Assembly (NCBI GenBank): GCA_019635415.1
Contig: JAHBZN010000003.1
Location: forward strand, 124,001 to 188,000
Length of the DNA: 64,000 nt
Direction: 5' to 3'
DNA from: Ramlibacter sp.
GTDB lineage: Bacteria > Pseudomonadota > Gammaproteobacteria > Burkholderiales > Burkholderiaceae_C
Made by a program: the position numbers and the translations under genes. Of this stretch, positions 26,547 to 36,327 are shown one piece after another (position 1 is the stretch's first letter; every line of letters begins with the position of its first letter). The notes beneath the pieces are model-generated. The model was not told the DNA's origin and did no database searches. It saw only the letters and a list, made by a program, of their open reading frames with translations.

Positions 26547-28054
26547 GGCAGGGCCTTCAGCAGCAGGGACTTCTGCACCTTGCCCAGCGCGGTGCGGGGC
26601 AGGGCCGGCAGCGACACATAGCGGCGCGGCAGCTTGTAGCGGGCCACGCGCGTCTGCAAGAAGTCGTGCAGCGCGCCGGCCTCGGCCTGGTGGCCTGGGC
26701 GCGGCACCACGGCCGCCACCACGGCCTCGCCCCAGCGCGCGTCGGCCACGCCGAGCACGGCGCACTCGGCCACATCCGGATGGGTCAGCAGCACGTTCTC
26801 GATCTCGGCGGGGTAGATGTTCTCGCCGCCCGAGATGATCATGTCCTTGGCCCGGCCGACCACGCGCCAGCTGCCATCGGCCGCCTGCTGGCCGAGGTCG
26901 CCGCTGTGGAACCAGCCCTGCGCATCGAGCGCAGGGTGGTCGGGCCAGTAGCGCTGCACGATGGCCGGGCCGCGCAACCACAGCTCGCCCACGCCGTCGC
27001 CGGCCGCGTCGGCAGCGCCCAGGCGCACCTGCACGCCCGGCGCGGGCCAGCCGCAGGCACCGGCGTGCGAGACCGCATGCTCGGGCCCGAGCGCGACCGA
27101 GAACGGCCCCGTTTCAGTGGCGCCATAGACGTTGCAGACCGGCACGCCCCGCGCGTGGAATGCCTCCACGAGGGGCGGTGGCAAGGTGCTGGAGCCCGCC
27201 CACACGGCGCGCAGGCTGTCCAGCGCGGTGGCGGTCCAGGCCGGGTGTTCGATCATCGCCTTCATCACCGCCGGCACCAGCACCGTCAGGCTGGGCCGGT
27301 GGTCGGCGATCGCGGCCAGCGTGGCCCCGGGTTCGAAGCGCGCGTGCAGCACCACGCAGGCCCCGGCCCCGAGTGCCGGCAGCGTCTGGATGCACAGCCC
27401 GCCGACGTGGAACAGCGGCAGCACGGTGAGCACGGTGTCGCTCGCGCCCAGGCCCTGCACCTGCGCGGCGGCGGCCATGTTGGCCAGCAGGTTGCCCTGG
27501 GTGTGGACCGCGCCCTTGGGCGTGCCCGTGGTGCCCGAGGTGTAGACCAGCAGCACGGGCAGGTCAGCGGCGTGGTGGGCCGCCGGCTCGGCCTGCGCCG
27601 GAACACCGGCCAAGCCGTCCGGGCCGGCCCCGATCTGGGTCACCGCATGGGCCGGCAGGCCGTGGCGCTGCGCAAGCAATTGCGCGGCCTCCTGCCAGGC
27701 GGCGTCATGGATCAGCAGGCACGGCGTGCAGTCGGCCAGCACCGCATCCCACTCGGGCGCGGCGAGGCGAAAGTTCAGCGGCACGAGCAGCGCGCCCAGA
27801 CGCGCCAGCGCCAGCAGCAGCGCGACCTGGTCCGCATGGTTCAAGCCCAGCCAGGCCACCCGGTCGCCCTGCCGCACGCCGGCCTGCGCGAGCCAGCCGG
27901 CGGCCTCCAGGCTGCGCTGGTGCAACTGCGCATAGCTGAGGGTCTGCCCCTCGAAACGGATCGCGGGCGCGTCGGGCCGGATGTCGGCCTGCCGGGCGGT
28001 CAGGTCCGCGAGACGCTGCGCGGCAGGGATTGGCGTGGAAGGCATCACGGGCAT
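26543..28054 (-). CDS. Acyl-CoA synthetase-like AMP-forming ligase
   Basis: The 503-residue protein is a class I adenylate-forming enzyme. Motifs seen are YTSGTTGTPKG at residues 171-181, YGATETGP near 325, the GRAKDMIISGGENIYPAEIE hinge region near 400 and the C-terminal lysine in RTALGKVQKS. It should activate a carboxylic acid to its acyl-AMP and then acyl-CoA. Substrate unknown. Its stop codon overlaps the pelA GTG by 4 bp, so it is probably translated together with the pel genes. ATGs at 28054 and 28045 are both possible starts. Confidence 0.88.
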   Translation of the reverse strand: MPVMPSTPIPAAQRLADLTARQADIRPDAPAIRFEGQTLSYAQLHQRSLEAAGWLAQAGVRQGDRVAWLGLNHADQVALLLALARLGALLVPLNFRLAAPEWDAVLADCTPCLLIHDAAWQEAAQLLAQRHGLPAHAVTQIGAGPDGLAGVPAQAEPAAHHAADLPVLLVYTSGTTGTPKGAVHTQGNLLANMAAAAQVQGLGASDTVLTVLPLFHVGGLCIQTLPALGAGACVVLHARFEPGATLAAIADHRPSLTVLVPAVMKAMIEHPAWTATALDSLRAVWAGSSTLPPPLVEAFHARGVPVCNVYGATETGPFSVALGPEHAVSHAGACGWPAPGVQVRLGAADAAGDGVGELWLRGPAIVQRYWPDHPALDAQGWFHSGDLGQQAADGSWRVVGRAKDMIISGGENIYPAEIENVLLTHPDVAECAVLGVADARWGEAVVAAVVPRPGHQAEAGALHDFLQTRVARYKLPRRYVSLPALPRTALGKVQKSLLLKALP

Positions 28055-28153
28055 TTACCTAACTTTACCGTCGCTTCAACCCGCGCGGGGGGCCGCGAGA
28101 CCAATATCCCGCCTACGCCCCACGAAACATCCCTGAGTCATTACCATTCGCCC

Positions 28154-28867
28154 ATGCAAAACATTCTGATGATCGAGGACGACACGCGGCTGGCCCAGAT
28201 GGTCGGCGAGTACCTCGGCCAGTCGGGCTTCGGCTTCGTGCATGCCGCCGACGCACGCAGTGGCCTGGAGCGCCTCGAGGCGCCGGCGGCCGGCGCGCCC
28301 ACCGACCTGCTGATCCTGGACCTGATGCTGCCCGACATGGACGGGCTCGAGGTCTGCCGCCGCGTGCGCGCCATGCCCACCGAGATGGCCAAGGTGCCCG
28401 TGCTCATGCTGACCGCCAAGGGCGACCCGATGGACCGCATCGTCGGCCTGGAGCTGGGCGCCGACGACTACCTGCCCAAGCCCTTCGAGCCGCGCGAGCT
28501 GCTGGCGCGTGTGCGCGCCATCCTGCGCCGGCGCGGCGAGGGTGCGGCCCCGGCGGCCAAGGTGCTGCGCTTCGGCACGCTGGAGATCGACCGCGACGCG
28601 CGCACGGTGACCGCGGGCGGCCAGGCCTGCGATCTCACCTCCTACCAGTTCGACCTGCTGATCACACTGGCCGAGCGCGCGGGTCGCGTGCTCACGCGCG
28701 ACCAGATCATGGAGGCCGTGCGCGGCCGCGAGCTCGAGGCCTTCGACCGCTCGATCGACGTGCACATGGGACGCATCCGCGCCGCCATCGAGGCCGATCC
28801 CAAGAACCCCAAGCGCATCGTGACCGTGCGCGGTGTGGGGTACGTGTTCGCCAAGCAGCAGGACTAG
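28154..28867 (+). CDS. OmpR-family response regulator
   Basis: The 237-residue protein has a receiver domain with phospho-acceptor Asp56 (DLLILDLMLPDMDG), Thr88 and Lys109 (YLPKPFEP). A winged-helix DNA-binding domain follows (about 138-235, ending RIVTVRGVGYVFAKQQD). It is paired with the histidine kinase 8 bp downstream. The family is closest in style to CpxR/RstA-type regulators. The ATG at 28154 is the only start that gives a complete receiver domain. It is divergent from the synthetase-pel operon with a 99-bp gap, so it could influence that operon, but no binding site is proven. Confidence 0.95.
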   Translation: MQNILMIEDDTRLAQMVGEYLGQSGFGFVHAADARSGLERLEAPAAGAPTDLLILDLMLPDMDGLEVCRRVRAMPTEMAKVPVLMLTAKGDPMDRIVGLELGADDYLPKPFEPRELLARVRAILRRRGEGAAPAAKVLRFGTLEIDRDARTVTAGGQACDLTSYQFDLLITLAERAGRVLTRDQIMEAVRGRELEAFDRSIDVHMGRIRAAIEADPKNPKRIVTVRGVGYVFAKQQD

Positions 28868-28875
28868 GCCCACGG

Positions 28876-30087
28876 ATGGCGACCTTGCGCTGGCGCCCGC
28901 TGGGCCTTCCGCTGTACCTGCGCATCTGGCTCGCCGTGGTGGCGGCCGTGGTGGTGCTGACGCTGGTGCTGGGCTGGCTGTGGAGCATCAATGCCGACCC
29001 GCCCACCGCGCGCCAGATCTTCCTGCGCGACGAGAACGGCCAGGTGCTGGGCGAGGCCAACGCGCCGCCGCTGCGCATCCCGGGCCGGGGCATCGAATTC
29101 CAGGTGCCCATGGCCGACGGCCACGTGATGTTCGTGCACATTCCGCCGCGTCCGCGCCGCCCCGGCGAGCCACCGCCGCCGCGGCCCTGGTTCGGTGGTC
29201 CGAGCGGCCTGCTGTGGGTCATGGGCATCGCGGCGCTGGCGGTGGCCATTGGCATCTGGCCCGTGGTGCGGCGGCTGACCCAGCGGCTCGAGCGACTGCG
29301 TGGCGGTGTCGAGCGCTGGGGCGCGGGCGACCTGTCCACGCGCGTGGACGAATCGGGCAAGGACGAAGTGGCCGCGCTGGCGCGGCGCTTCAACCAGGCC
29401 GCCGAGCGCGTGGAAACGCTGGTGAAGACCCACAAGTCGCTGCTGGCCAATGCCTCGCACGAACTGCGTTCGCCACTGGCGCGCATCCGCATGGGGCTGG
29501 AGCTGCTGGGCGAACCCGACGCGAGCGGGGGCAAGCCGCCATCGACCTTCCGCGCCGAGATCTCGCGCAACGTGGCCGAGCTGGACCAGCTGATCGACGA
29601 AATCCTGCTGGCCAGCCGCCTCGACGCGCGTGAAACCGACCTGGGCACGGTGGAAAGCGTGGACCTGACCGGACTCGCCGCCGAGGAAGGCGCGAGGGCC
29701 GATGTGGAGCTGGAGGTGGATGCGAACCTGCCCGAGATCACCATCGAAGGCGTGCCGCGCCTGCTGCGCCGGCTGATCCGCAACCTGCTCGAGAACGCGC
29801 GCCGCTACAGCGGGGGCGGCGAGATCCACGTCGCGGTGACCCGCCAGGGCCATCAGGCGGTGCTGCGCGTCAGCGACCACGGCCCGGGCGTGCCCGAGGC
29901 CGAACGCGAACGCATCTTCGAGCCGTTTTACCGCCTGCCCGGCGCGAGCGAGCGCGAAGGTGGCGTGGGCCTGGGCCTGGCGCTGGTCAAGTCGATCACG
30001 CAGCGCCATGGCGGCACCGTGCGCTGCGAGGACACGCCCGGTGGGGGCGCCACTTTTGTGGTGACCCTGCCCTGCAACCAGATGTAA
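28876..30087 (+). CDS. Sensor histidine kinase
   Basis: The 403-residue inner-membrane kinase has transmembrane helices near 15-37 and 111-131, with a short Pro-rich periplasmic loop between. A HAMP domain (about 130-185), the dimerisation helix with His195 (NASHELRSPLARI), and an ATPase domain with NLLENARRYS, DHGPGVP and GVGLGLALVKSI follow. It should phosphorylate the response regulator encoded 8 bp upstream. The small periplasmic loop resembles RstB/CpxA-like kinases. Stimulus unknown. Confidence 0.95.
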   Translation: MATLRWRPLGLPLYLRIWLAVVAAVVVLTLVLGWLWSINADPPTARQIFLRDENGQVLGEANAPPLRIPGRGIEFQVPMADGHVMFVHIPPRPRRPGEPPPPRPWFGGPSGLLWVMGIAALAVAIGIWPVVRRLTQRLERLRGGVERWGAGDLSTRVDESGKDEVAALARRFNQAAERVETLVKTHKSLLANASHELRSPLARIRMGLELLGEPDASGGKPPSTFRAEISRNVAELDQLIDEILLASRLDARETDLGTVESVDLTGLAAEEGARADVELEVDANLPEITIEGVPRLLRRLIRNLLENARRYSGGGEIHVAVTRQGHQAVLRVSDHGPGVPEAERERIFEPFYRLPGASEREGGVGLGLALVKSITQRHGGTVRCEDTPGGGATFVVTLPCNQM

Positions 30088-30189
30088 TGGCGTGTAAAAG
30101 AGTTTTTGAACACTCGCCACACGCGGAAAAATTCACGAATATTCAGGCCAAGCGCTCACCGCTTCGCGGGTTTCTCCCCCAATTGGGGG

Positions 30190-30341
30190 ATGCGCCAAAC
30201 CGGGGCAGCTCTTACAGTTACTCATCTGCTGTCACAGACATCCAAGGCCAAGAACAACCTTCCGCCTGAACGGTTTTTAAGTCTCCCAACGACGTCCTTC
30301 CAAGGACTTTCACAGCCACCGCAAGGTGGCTGTTTTTTTTT
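30190..30341 (+). ncRNA. Possible small RNA ending in a strong terminator
   Basis: The stretch has no open frame of note. It sits more than 100 bp after the kinase stop, follows a perfect palindrome CCCCCAATTGGGGG (30176-30189) and ends in a textbook intrinsic terminator. The terminator is 225 bp beyond the kinase gene, which is far for that gene alone. A short independent transcript is one explanation; a long 3' UTR is the other. The 5' end is a guess. Confidence 0.25.
30313..30341 (+). terminator. Intrinsic terminator
   Basis: CAGCCACC (30313-30320), loop GCAA, GGTGGCTG (30325-30332), then nine T (30333-30341). The GNRA-type loop and perfect 8-bp stem make it strong. It ends transcription from the plus strand (kinase operon or small RNA), just before the convergent LysR gene. 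Confidence 0.9.
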
Positions 30342-30353
30342 GTGCGCAGCGTG

Positions 30354-31181
30354 TTAGCCCAGCACGGCACGCCGCAGGGCCTGCAGGGCCTGCGACGCGC
30401 TGCGCGGGCGGGTCACGAGCCAGGTGGTCTGCCGGTCATGGGGGCGGCCCAGTCGGCGCACGCGCACGCCGCTGGCGTCGCAGCGCTGCAGCACCGAGCG
30501 CGGCACCACGCCGCAGCCCATGCCCGCCGCCACCGACGCCACGAGCGCGTGATACGACCCGATTTCCACGGTCTGCGCCAGCGGCGCTGCCCGCGCCTGC
30601 GACCACGCCAGGGCGACCTCGCGGTAGGCGCAGCCGCTGCTGAAGGTGACCAGCGTGTCCGCCGCACCGCCCTGGCGTGGCGCGATCATCACCAGCTCCT
30701 CGACAAAAGCCGCCTGCCAGTCCAGGCCAGGGCGATCGGCCGGCCCGGCCACGAACACCGCATCCACCTCGCAGCGTTCCAGCAGGTCCAGCAGCGCCCC
30801 CGTGGTGCCGGTGCGCAGCGTGAGCCGGCACTGCGGGTGCTCGCGCCGCAGCGCGGCGAGCGGCGGCACCAGCCGCACCGCGGCCGTGCTCTCCATCGCG
30901 CCGATGCGCAGCACCGCGCCGGCCGAACTGAACGCGAGTTCGTGGCGCAGCCGCTCGATTTCGTCCACCAGGCCGGCGCTGCGCTCATGCAGATGGCGGC
31001 CTTCAGGCGTGAGCACGAGGCGCTTGCCCTGGCGCTCGAACAGGCGGCAGCCCAGGCTGCGCTCCAGCCCCGCGAGCCGCGCCGAGATGCTGCTCTGCAC
31101 GCGGTGCAGCTGGCGCGCGGCGGCGCTGACGCCGCCATGCGCCACCACGGCGCGAAAGGTCTGCAGGTCGGTCATGTCCAT
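30354..31181 (-). CDS. LysR-family transcriptional regulator
   Basis: The 275-residue protein has an N-terminal winged helix (DLQTFRAVVAHGGVSAAARQLHRVQSSISARLAGLERSLGCRLFER, residues about 5-50). A LysR substrate-binding domain follows, with LRIGAMESTAAVRLVPPLAAL near residue 95. It is divergent from the nitronate monooxygenase gene, with 84 bp between starts, and probably controls it. Tandem starts at 31181 and 31175 are possible. Confidence 0.92.
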   Translation of the reverse strand: MDMTDLQTFRAVVAHGGVSAAARQLHRVQSSISARLAGLERSLGCRLFERQGKRLVLTPEGRHLHERSAGLVDEIERLRHELAFSSAGAVLRIGAMESTAAVRLVPPLAALRREHPQCRLTLRTGTTGALLDLLERCEVDAVFVAGPADRPGLDWQAAFVEELVMIAPRQGGAADTLVTFSSGCAYREVALAWSQARAAPLAQTVEIGSYHALVASVAAGMGCGVVPRSVLQRCDASGVRVRRLGRPHDRQTTWLVTRPRSASQALQALRRAVLG

Positions 31182-31189
31182 GGTTTTTG

Positions 31190-31210
31190 TCCATCGTCGA
31201 TTTCGATGGA
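31190..31210. promoter_or_regulatory. LysR operator candidate
   Basis: TCCATCG (31190-31196) and CGATGGA (31204-31210) form a perfect 7-bp inverted repeat with a 7-bp centre. It lies immediately upstream of the LysR start and within the shared promoter region of the divergent monooxygenase gene. LysR proteins commonly bind such interrupted dyads (T-N11-A type). Confidence 0.5.
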
Positions 31211-31265
31211 TGGTGCCATTTTTATTCGTTGGACGCAGGCGCCCCCATCGCCCCACAATGCCGGC

Positions 31266-32279
31266 ATGAACACCGCCAGCCGCCCCCAGACTCCCACCGT
31301 CTCGCGTTTTTGCACGCGCTACCAGCTCTCCACGCCCATCGCGCTGGCCCCGATGGCCCTGGCCAGCGGCGGCGCGCTGGCCGCGGCCTGCGCCCAGGCC
31401 GGCGCACTGGGCCTGGTGGGGGGCGGCTATGGCGACCTGGCCTGGACGCAACGCGAATACACGCTGGCCCTGCCCGCGGCCACGACGGGCCGCATCGGCT
31501 GCGGCTTCATCACCTGGAAGCTGGACGAAGATGCGTCAGCGCTGGACTGGGTGCTGCAGCACCGGCCGCGCGCCGTGATGCTGTCGTTTGGCGACCCCCG
31601 GCCGTACGCCTCTCGCATCGCGGCGGCCGGCAGTTCGCTGATCTGCCAGATCCAGCGCCTCGAACAGGCGGCGCAGGCCGTGGAGGCCGGCGCCGACGTG
31701 ATCGTGGCCCAGGGCGGCGAGGCCGGTGGGCATGGCATGGACGCGCTGAACGCGCGCGCGGTGATCACCCTGGTGCCCGAGCTGGCCGACTGGCTGGCGC
31801 GGCACGCGCCCGAAACACTGTTGCTGGCCGCAGGCGGCGTGGCGGACGGCCGCACGCTGGCCGCGGCGCGCGTGCTGGGCGCCGATGGCGCCCTGGTCGG
31901 CTCGCGCCTGTGGGCCACCCAGGAAAGCCTGGCCCCCGAGGGCGCCAAGGCCCAGGCGGTGCGTGCCAGCGGTGACGGCACGGCGCGCAGCGCGGTGTTC
32001 GACGTGCTGCGGCGCAAGAACTGGCCCGCGCCCTATGACTTCCGGGCGCTGCGCAATGACCTGCACCGCCAGTGGGAGTCACGCATCGACGCGCTGCGCG
32101 CCGCGCCCGACGCAGCGCGCGCCGAGTACGACGCCGGCGTCAAGGCCGGCGACTTCAGCCGCGCCCACGCCACCGTGGGCGAAGCCACGGGATTGATCCA
32201 GGACCTGCCGCCCGCGGCGCAGGTGATTGCCCGCATGACGGCGCAGGCCCGCGAAGTTCTGGGTCAAATCAGCCTGTAG
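31266..32279 (+). CDS. Nitronate monooxygenase
   Basis: The 337-residue FMN-dependent TIM-barrel enzyme oxidises alkyl nitronates such as propionate-3-nitronate. Family wording seen: PIALAPMALASGGALAAACAQAGALGLVGGGYGD, GADVIVAQGGEAGGH (the His of this motif is the catalytic candidate) and LAAGGVADGRTLAAARVLGADGALVGSRL. The last residues and the TAG stop lie inside a 57-nt repeat, so the natural C-terminus may have been changed. It is under likely control of the divergent LysR protein. Confidence 0.92.
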   Translation: MNTASRPQTPTVSRFCTRYQLSTPIALAPMALASGGALAAACAQAGALGLVGGGYGDLAWTQREYTLALPAATTGRIGCGFITWKLDEDASALDWVLQHRPRAVMLSFGDPRPYASRIAAAGSSLICQIQRLEQAAQAVEAGADVIVAQGGEAGGHGMDALNARAVITLVPELADWLARHAPETLLLAAGGVADGRTLAAARVLGADGALVGSRLWATQESLAPEGAKAQAVRASGDGTARSAVFDVLRRKNWPAPYDFRALRNDLHRQWESRIDALRAAPDAARAEYDAGVKAGDFSRAHATVGEATGLIQDLPPAAQVIARMTAQAREVLGQISL

Positions 32280-32319
32280 CCCTTGCCGGGCGGCCACATG
32301 CCGCTACAAAAATGAAAGC
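32263..32319 (-). repeat. 57-nt repeat between two convergent genes
   Basis: On the minus strand the unit begins GCTTTC and ends ATTTGAC, with core GGCAAGGGCT. Read rightward it supplies the final codons and TAG stop of the monooxygenase gene (32277-32279). Read leftward it supplies the final codons and TAG of waaF (32304-32306). It shares all invariant columns with the other five units. Confidence 0.85.
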
Positions 32320-33305
32320 ACGCGCTGCGGCGAAATGTCGTTCAGGCAGCGGGTATGGCCGAGCGGGCAGACACGCTCGAAGCAGGGCGCGCAATCCAGC
32401 GGCGGCTGGTAGCCGGGGTCGTTCTTCAGCCAGAGGACCTGCGCGTGCTCATTGAGCGGCGGCGTGTGCAGCGGGCTGGATGACCCGAACACCGCCACCT
32501 GCGCCACGCCGAACGCCGCCGCAACATGCATCAGCCCCGAGTCGTTGCTGACCACGCATTTCGCCGCGCTGATGGCGGCCAGCGCCTGCGCCAGCGTGGT
32601 CCGGCCCGCGAGATTGGTGCAGCGGCCGGGCGCCGCGGCCGCGATCTCGTCGCACAGCGCCGCTTCCTTGCCCGAGCCGAGCAGCAGCGTGGGCACCGGC
32701 AGCTCCCGCGCCACGGCCGCGAAATGCGCGGCGGGCCAGCGCTTGGCCGGCCCGAACTCCGCGCCTGGCGCGAACACCGCATAGGCCCCGGCCTGCTGGC
32801 CGAGCGCGGCGAGCGCCGCCGCCACCTCGGCCGGCGGCAGCTGCAGGCGCGGCCGGTCGGCCTCGATGCCGGTCTCGCCGCTGAGCGCCGAATAGAACGC
32901 CACCATGGGCGGCTTGTTCTTCGGGTTCTTCAGGCGATGGGTCAGCAGGCCCACGCGGGTCTCGCCCATGTAGCCCACGCGGCGCGCGATGCCGGCCAGC
33001 AGCGGCAGCAGCGCGCTCTTGAGTGAGTTAGGCAGCACGTAGGCGTTGGCGAAGCGGCCCTCGATCTGCCGCGCCATGGCGCGGCGGGCCTTGAACTGCA
33101 GGCCGCCGTGCTGGAACGGGAACTCAATGACCTCGGCCACCTGCGGCATGGCGCGGTACACCGGCGCCACCCAGGGCAGGGCCCCCACCGTGAGCCGCTC
33201 CCCGCGCGCCTGCAGGCGGCGCATCAGCGGCTCGGTCATCACCGCGTCCCCGATCCACTGGGGCGCGATGACGAGCGACTCAGTGGCTGGCGCCGAAATG
33301 CTCAC
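32304..33305 (-). CDS. waaF: ADP-heptose:LPS heptosyltransferase II
   Basis: The 333-residue GT9 enzyme adds the second heptose to the lipopolysaccharide inner core. Motifs seen are APQWIGDAVMTEPLMRRL at the N-terminus, FAPGAEFGPAKRWPAAHFA near residue 180, SNDSGLMHVAAAFG near residue 260 and the WaaF-type C-terminal CAPCFERVCPLGHTRCL. The start is a GTG at 33305 that overlaps the 3' end of the zinc-ribbon gene by 26 bp. The final residues and stop come from a 57-nt repeat. Confidence 0.94.
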   Translation of the reverse strand: MSISAPATESLVIAPQWIGDAVMTEPLMRRLQARGERLTVGALPWVAPVYRAMPQVAEVIEFPFQHGGLQFKARRAMARQIEGRFANAYVLPNSLKSALLPLLAGIARRVGYMGETRVGLLTHRLKNPKNKPPMVAFYSALSGETGIEADRPRLQLPPAEVAAALAALGQQAGAYAVFAPGAEFGPAKRWPAAHFAAVARELPVPTLLLGSGKEAALCDEIAAAAPGRCTNLAGRTTLAQALAAISAAKCVVSNDSGLMHVAAAFGVAQVAVFGSSSPLHTPPLNEHAQVLWLKNDPGYQPPLDCAPCFERVCPLGHTRCLNDISPQRVLSFL

Positions 33306-33486
33306 CGGCCTTGAGCTGGTAGACGGTGCCGCAGTAGGGGCACTTGGCGCTGCCGGTGCGGGCCACGTCGAGATAGACCTTGGGGTGCGTGTTCCAGACC
33401 TTCATGTCGGCCTTGGGGCTGGGGCAGAACACGCCCCCCTGGTGATTGAGGTCGGACGCCAGCAGTTCAACGTTTGCCTTGCTCAT
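33280..33486 (-). CDS. CHCC-type zinc-ribbon protein
   Basis: The 68-residue protein has the zf-CHCC pattern: VFCPSP, HPKVYLDV and KCPYCGTVYQLK, then a terminal His. It is similar to the small subunit-like protein next to complex I or LPS genes in many proteobacteria (NDUFS6-like). The ATG at 33486 is preferred over the GTG at 33492 because an AAGG lies at the right distance. It lies between ilvE and waaF and overlaps waaF by 26 bp. Confidence 0.9.
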   Translation of the reverse strand: MSKANVELLASDLNHQGGVFCPSPKADMKVWNTHPKVYLDVARTGSAKCPYCGTVYQLKAGEHFGASH

Positions 33487-33488
33487 GG

Positions 33489-34427
33489 TCACACCTTGGC
33501 CAGCCAGTGGGCGTACTTGGGATTGCGGCCGTTCACGATGTCGAAGAAGGCCGACTGGATTTTCTCGGTGATCGGGCCGCGGCTGCCGCTACCGAGTTCG
33601 ATGCGGTCGAGTTCGCGGATCGGCGTGACCTCGGCGGCCGTGCCGGTGAAGAAGGCCTCGTCGCAGATGTAGACCTCGTCGCGGGTGATGCGCTTTTGCA
33701 CGATCTCCAGGCCCAGGTCCTTGGCGATGTGGAACACCGTGTTGCGCGTGATGCCGTTGAGCGCGCCGGCCGACAGGTCGGGGGTGTAGATCACGCCGTT
33801 CTTGATGACGAAGATGTTTTCACCCGCGCCTTCGGACACGAAGCCGGAGCTGTCCAGCAGCAGCGCCTCGTCGTAGCCGTCGTCCAGCGCCTCCATGTTG
33901 GCGAGGATGGAGTTGGTGTAGTTGCTGACCGCCTTGGCCTGCGTCATGGTGATGTTGACGTGGTGACGCGTGTAGCTCGAGGTCTTGACGCGGATGCCGC
34001 GCTTCATGCCCTCTTCGCCGAGGTAGGCCCCCCAGGCCCAGGCCGCCACCATCAGGTGGATGGTGTTGCCCTTGGGGCTCACGCCGAGCTTCTGCGAGCC
34101 GATCCAGGTCAGGGGGCGCAGGTAGCAGCTTTCCAGCTTGTTCTCGCGCACCACGGCTTTCTGCGCCTCGTTCACTTCCTCCTTGGTGAAGGGGATCTGC
34201 ATGCGCAGGATCTTGGCGCTGTTGAACAGGCGGTCGGTGTGCTCTTCCAGGCGGAAGATGGCCGTGCCATTGGCGGTGTTGTAGGCCCGAACGCCTTCGA
34301 AGGCGCCGCAGCCGTAGTGCAGGGTGTGGGTCAGCACGTGGATCTTGGCGTCGCGCCAGTCAACCATCTGGCCGTCCATCCAGATCTTGCCGTCACGGTC
34401 GGCCATCGAGGGGGCTACGGGGCTCAT
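33489..34427 (-). CDS. ilvE: Branched-chain amino acid aminotransferase
   Basis: The 312-residue class IV PLP enzyme transfers amino groups between glutamate and the keto acids of leucine, isoleucine and valine. Motifs: THTLHYGCGAFEGVRAY near residue 33, the PLP lysine in TMTQAKAVSNYTNS near residue 165, EGAGENIFVIKNGVIYTP, and ITRNTVFHIAKDLGLEIVQK. AAAGGA lies 6 bases before the ATG at 34427. The stop is 3 bp from the next ATG, so it is cotranscribed with the zinc-ribbon gene and waaF. Confidence 0.96.
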   Translation of the reverse strand: MSPVAPSMADRDGKIWMDGQMVDWRDAKIHVLTHTLHYGCGAFEGVRAYNTANGTAIFRLEEHTDRLFNSAKILRMQIPFTKEEVNEAQKAVVRENKLESCYLRPLTWIGSQKLGVSPKGNTIHLMVAAWAWGAYLGEEGMKRGIRVKTSSYTRHHVNITMTQAKAVSNYTNSILANMEALDDGYDEALLLDSSGFVSEGAGENIFVIKNGVIYTPDLSAGALNGITRNTVFHIAKDLGLEIVQKRITRDEVYICDEAFFTGTAAEVTPIRELDRIELGSGSRGPITEKIQSAFFDIVNGRNPKYAHWLAKV

Positions 34428-34467
34428 GAGTGTCCTTTGGGGGTCGGGGTTCGCAAAACCCGCAATT

Positions 34468-34890
34468 TTACGGGGCCGGCGGCGACGCCGCTGCATCCCC
34501 TTCGGCCGGGCGCACCAGCTCCCACCGCACCAGCTTGCCGCCTGCGAATTCGCAGGTGACGTGCGACTGGGTCCCGTCGGTCCAGCGGAAGACCTCGGGC
34601 TGCTCGTCGCGGGGTGAACGCAGCTCGCCCAGCGACCGGGTCAGGGCGATCACATGCAGCAGCGTGACGCCGGGCTTGAGCCGCGCGTTGAGCATGACCG
34701 CGCTGCCCACGTGGCCCACCGGCTGGTCGGCCGCGCGCCGCAGCGCGGTCATCATGCGGTTGAAGTGCAGCAACAGCCACATCACGATGCCGCCTGCCGC
34801 GGCGGCCACGCCGGGCCAGCCATACGCCTGGTAGGCCGCGAACACGATCACCACGCCGCCCAGCGGCACACCGATTTTCAGGAGATTCAT
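34468..34890 (-). CDS. Hypothetical membrane protein
   Basis: I do not recognise this 140-residue protein by function. It has two N-terminal hydrophobic segments (about residues 5-22 and 24-42, GIVMWLLLHFNRMMTALRRA). A soluble C-terminal half follows (VMLNARLKPGVTLLHVIALTRSLGELRSP, then WTDGTQSHVTCEFAGGKLVRWEL). Similar short proteins are seen upstream of ilvE in related bacteria, from memory. It lies between radA and ilvE on the same strand. Confidence 0.75.
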   Translation of the reverse strand: MNLLKIGVPLGGVVIVFAAYQAYGWPGVAAAAGGIVMWLLLHFNRMMTALRRAADQPVGHVGSAVMLNARLKPGVTLLHVIALTRSLGELRSPRDEQPEVFRWTDGTQSHVTCEFAGGKLVRWELVRPAEGDAAASPPAP

Positions 34891-34913
34891 GGCCCGATTG
34901 TCTTATGGCGCGC

Positions 34914-36290
<1,377 letters not shown>

Positions 36291-36327
36291 GCGCCGCCGA
36301 CTATAGCGGGCGCCCGGCGCCGCCGGG

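Noticed and set aside
23895..26621. Long plus-strand frame opposite pelA
   Set aside because: Same cause: low-complexity composition and no recognisable motif.
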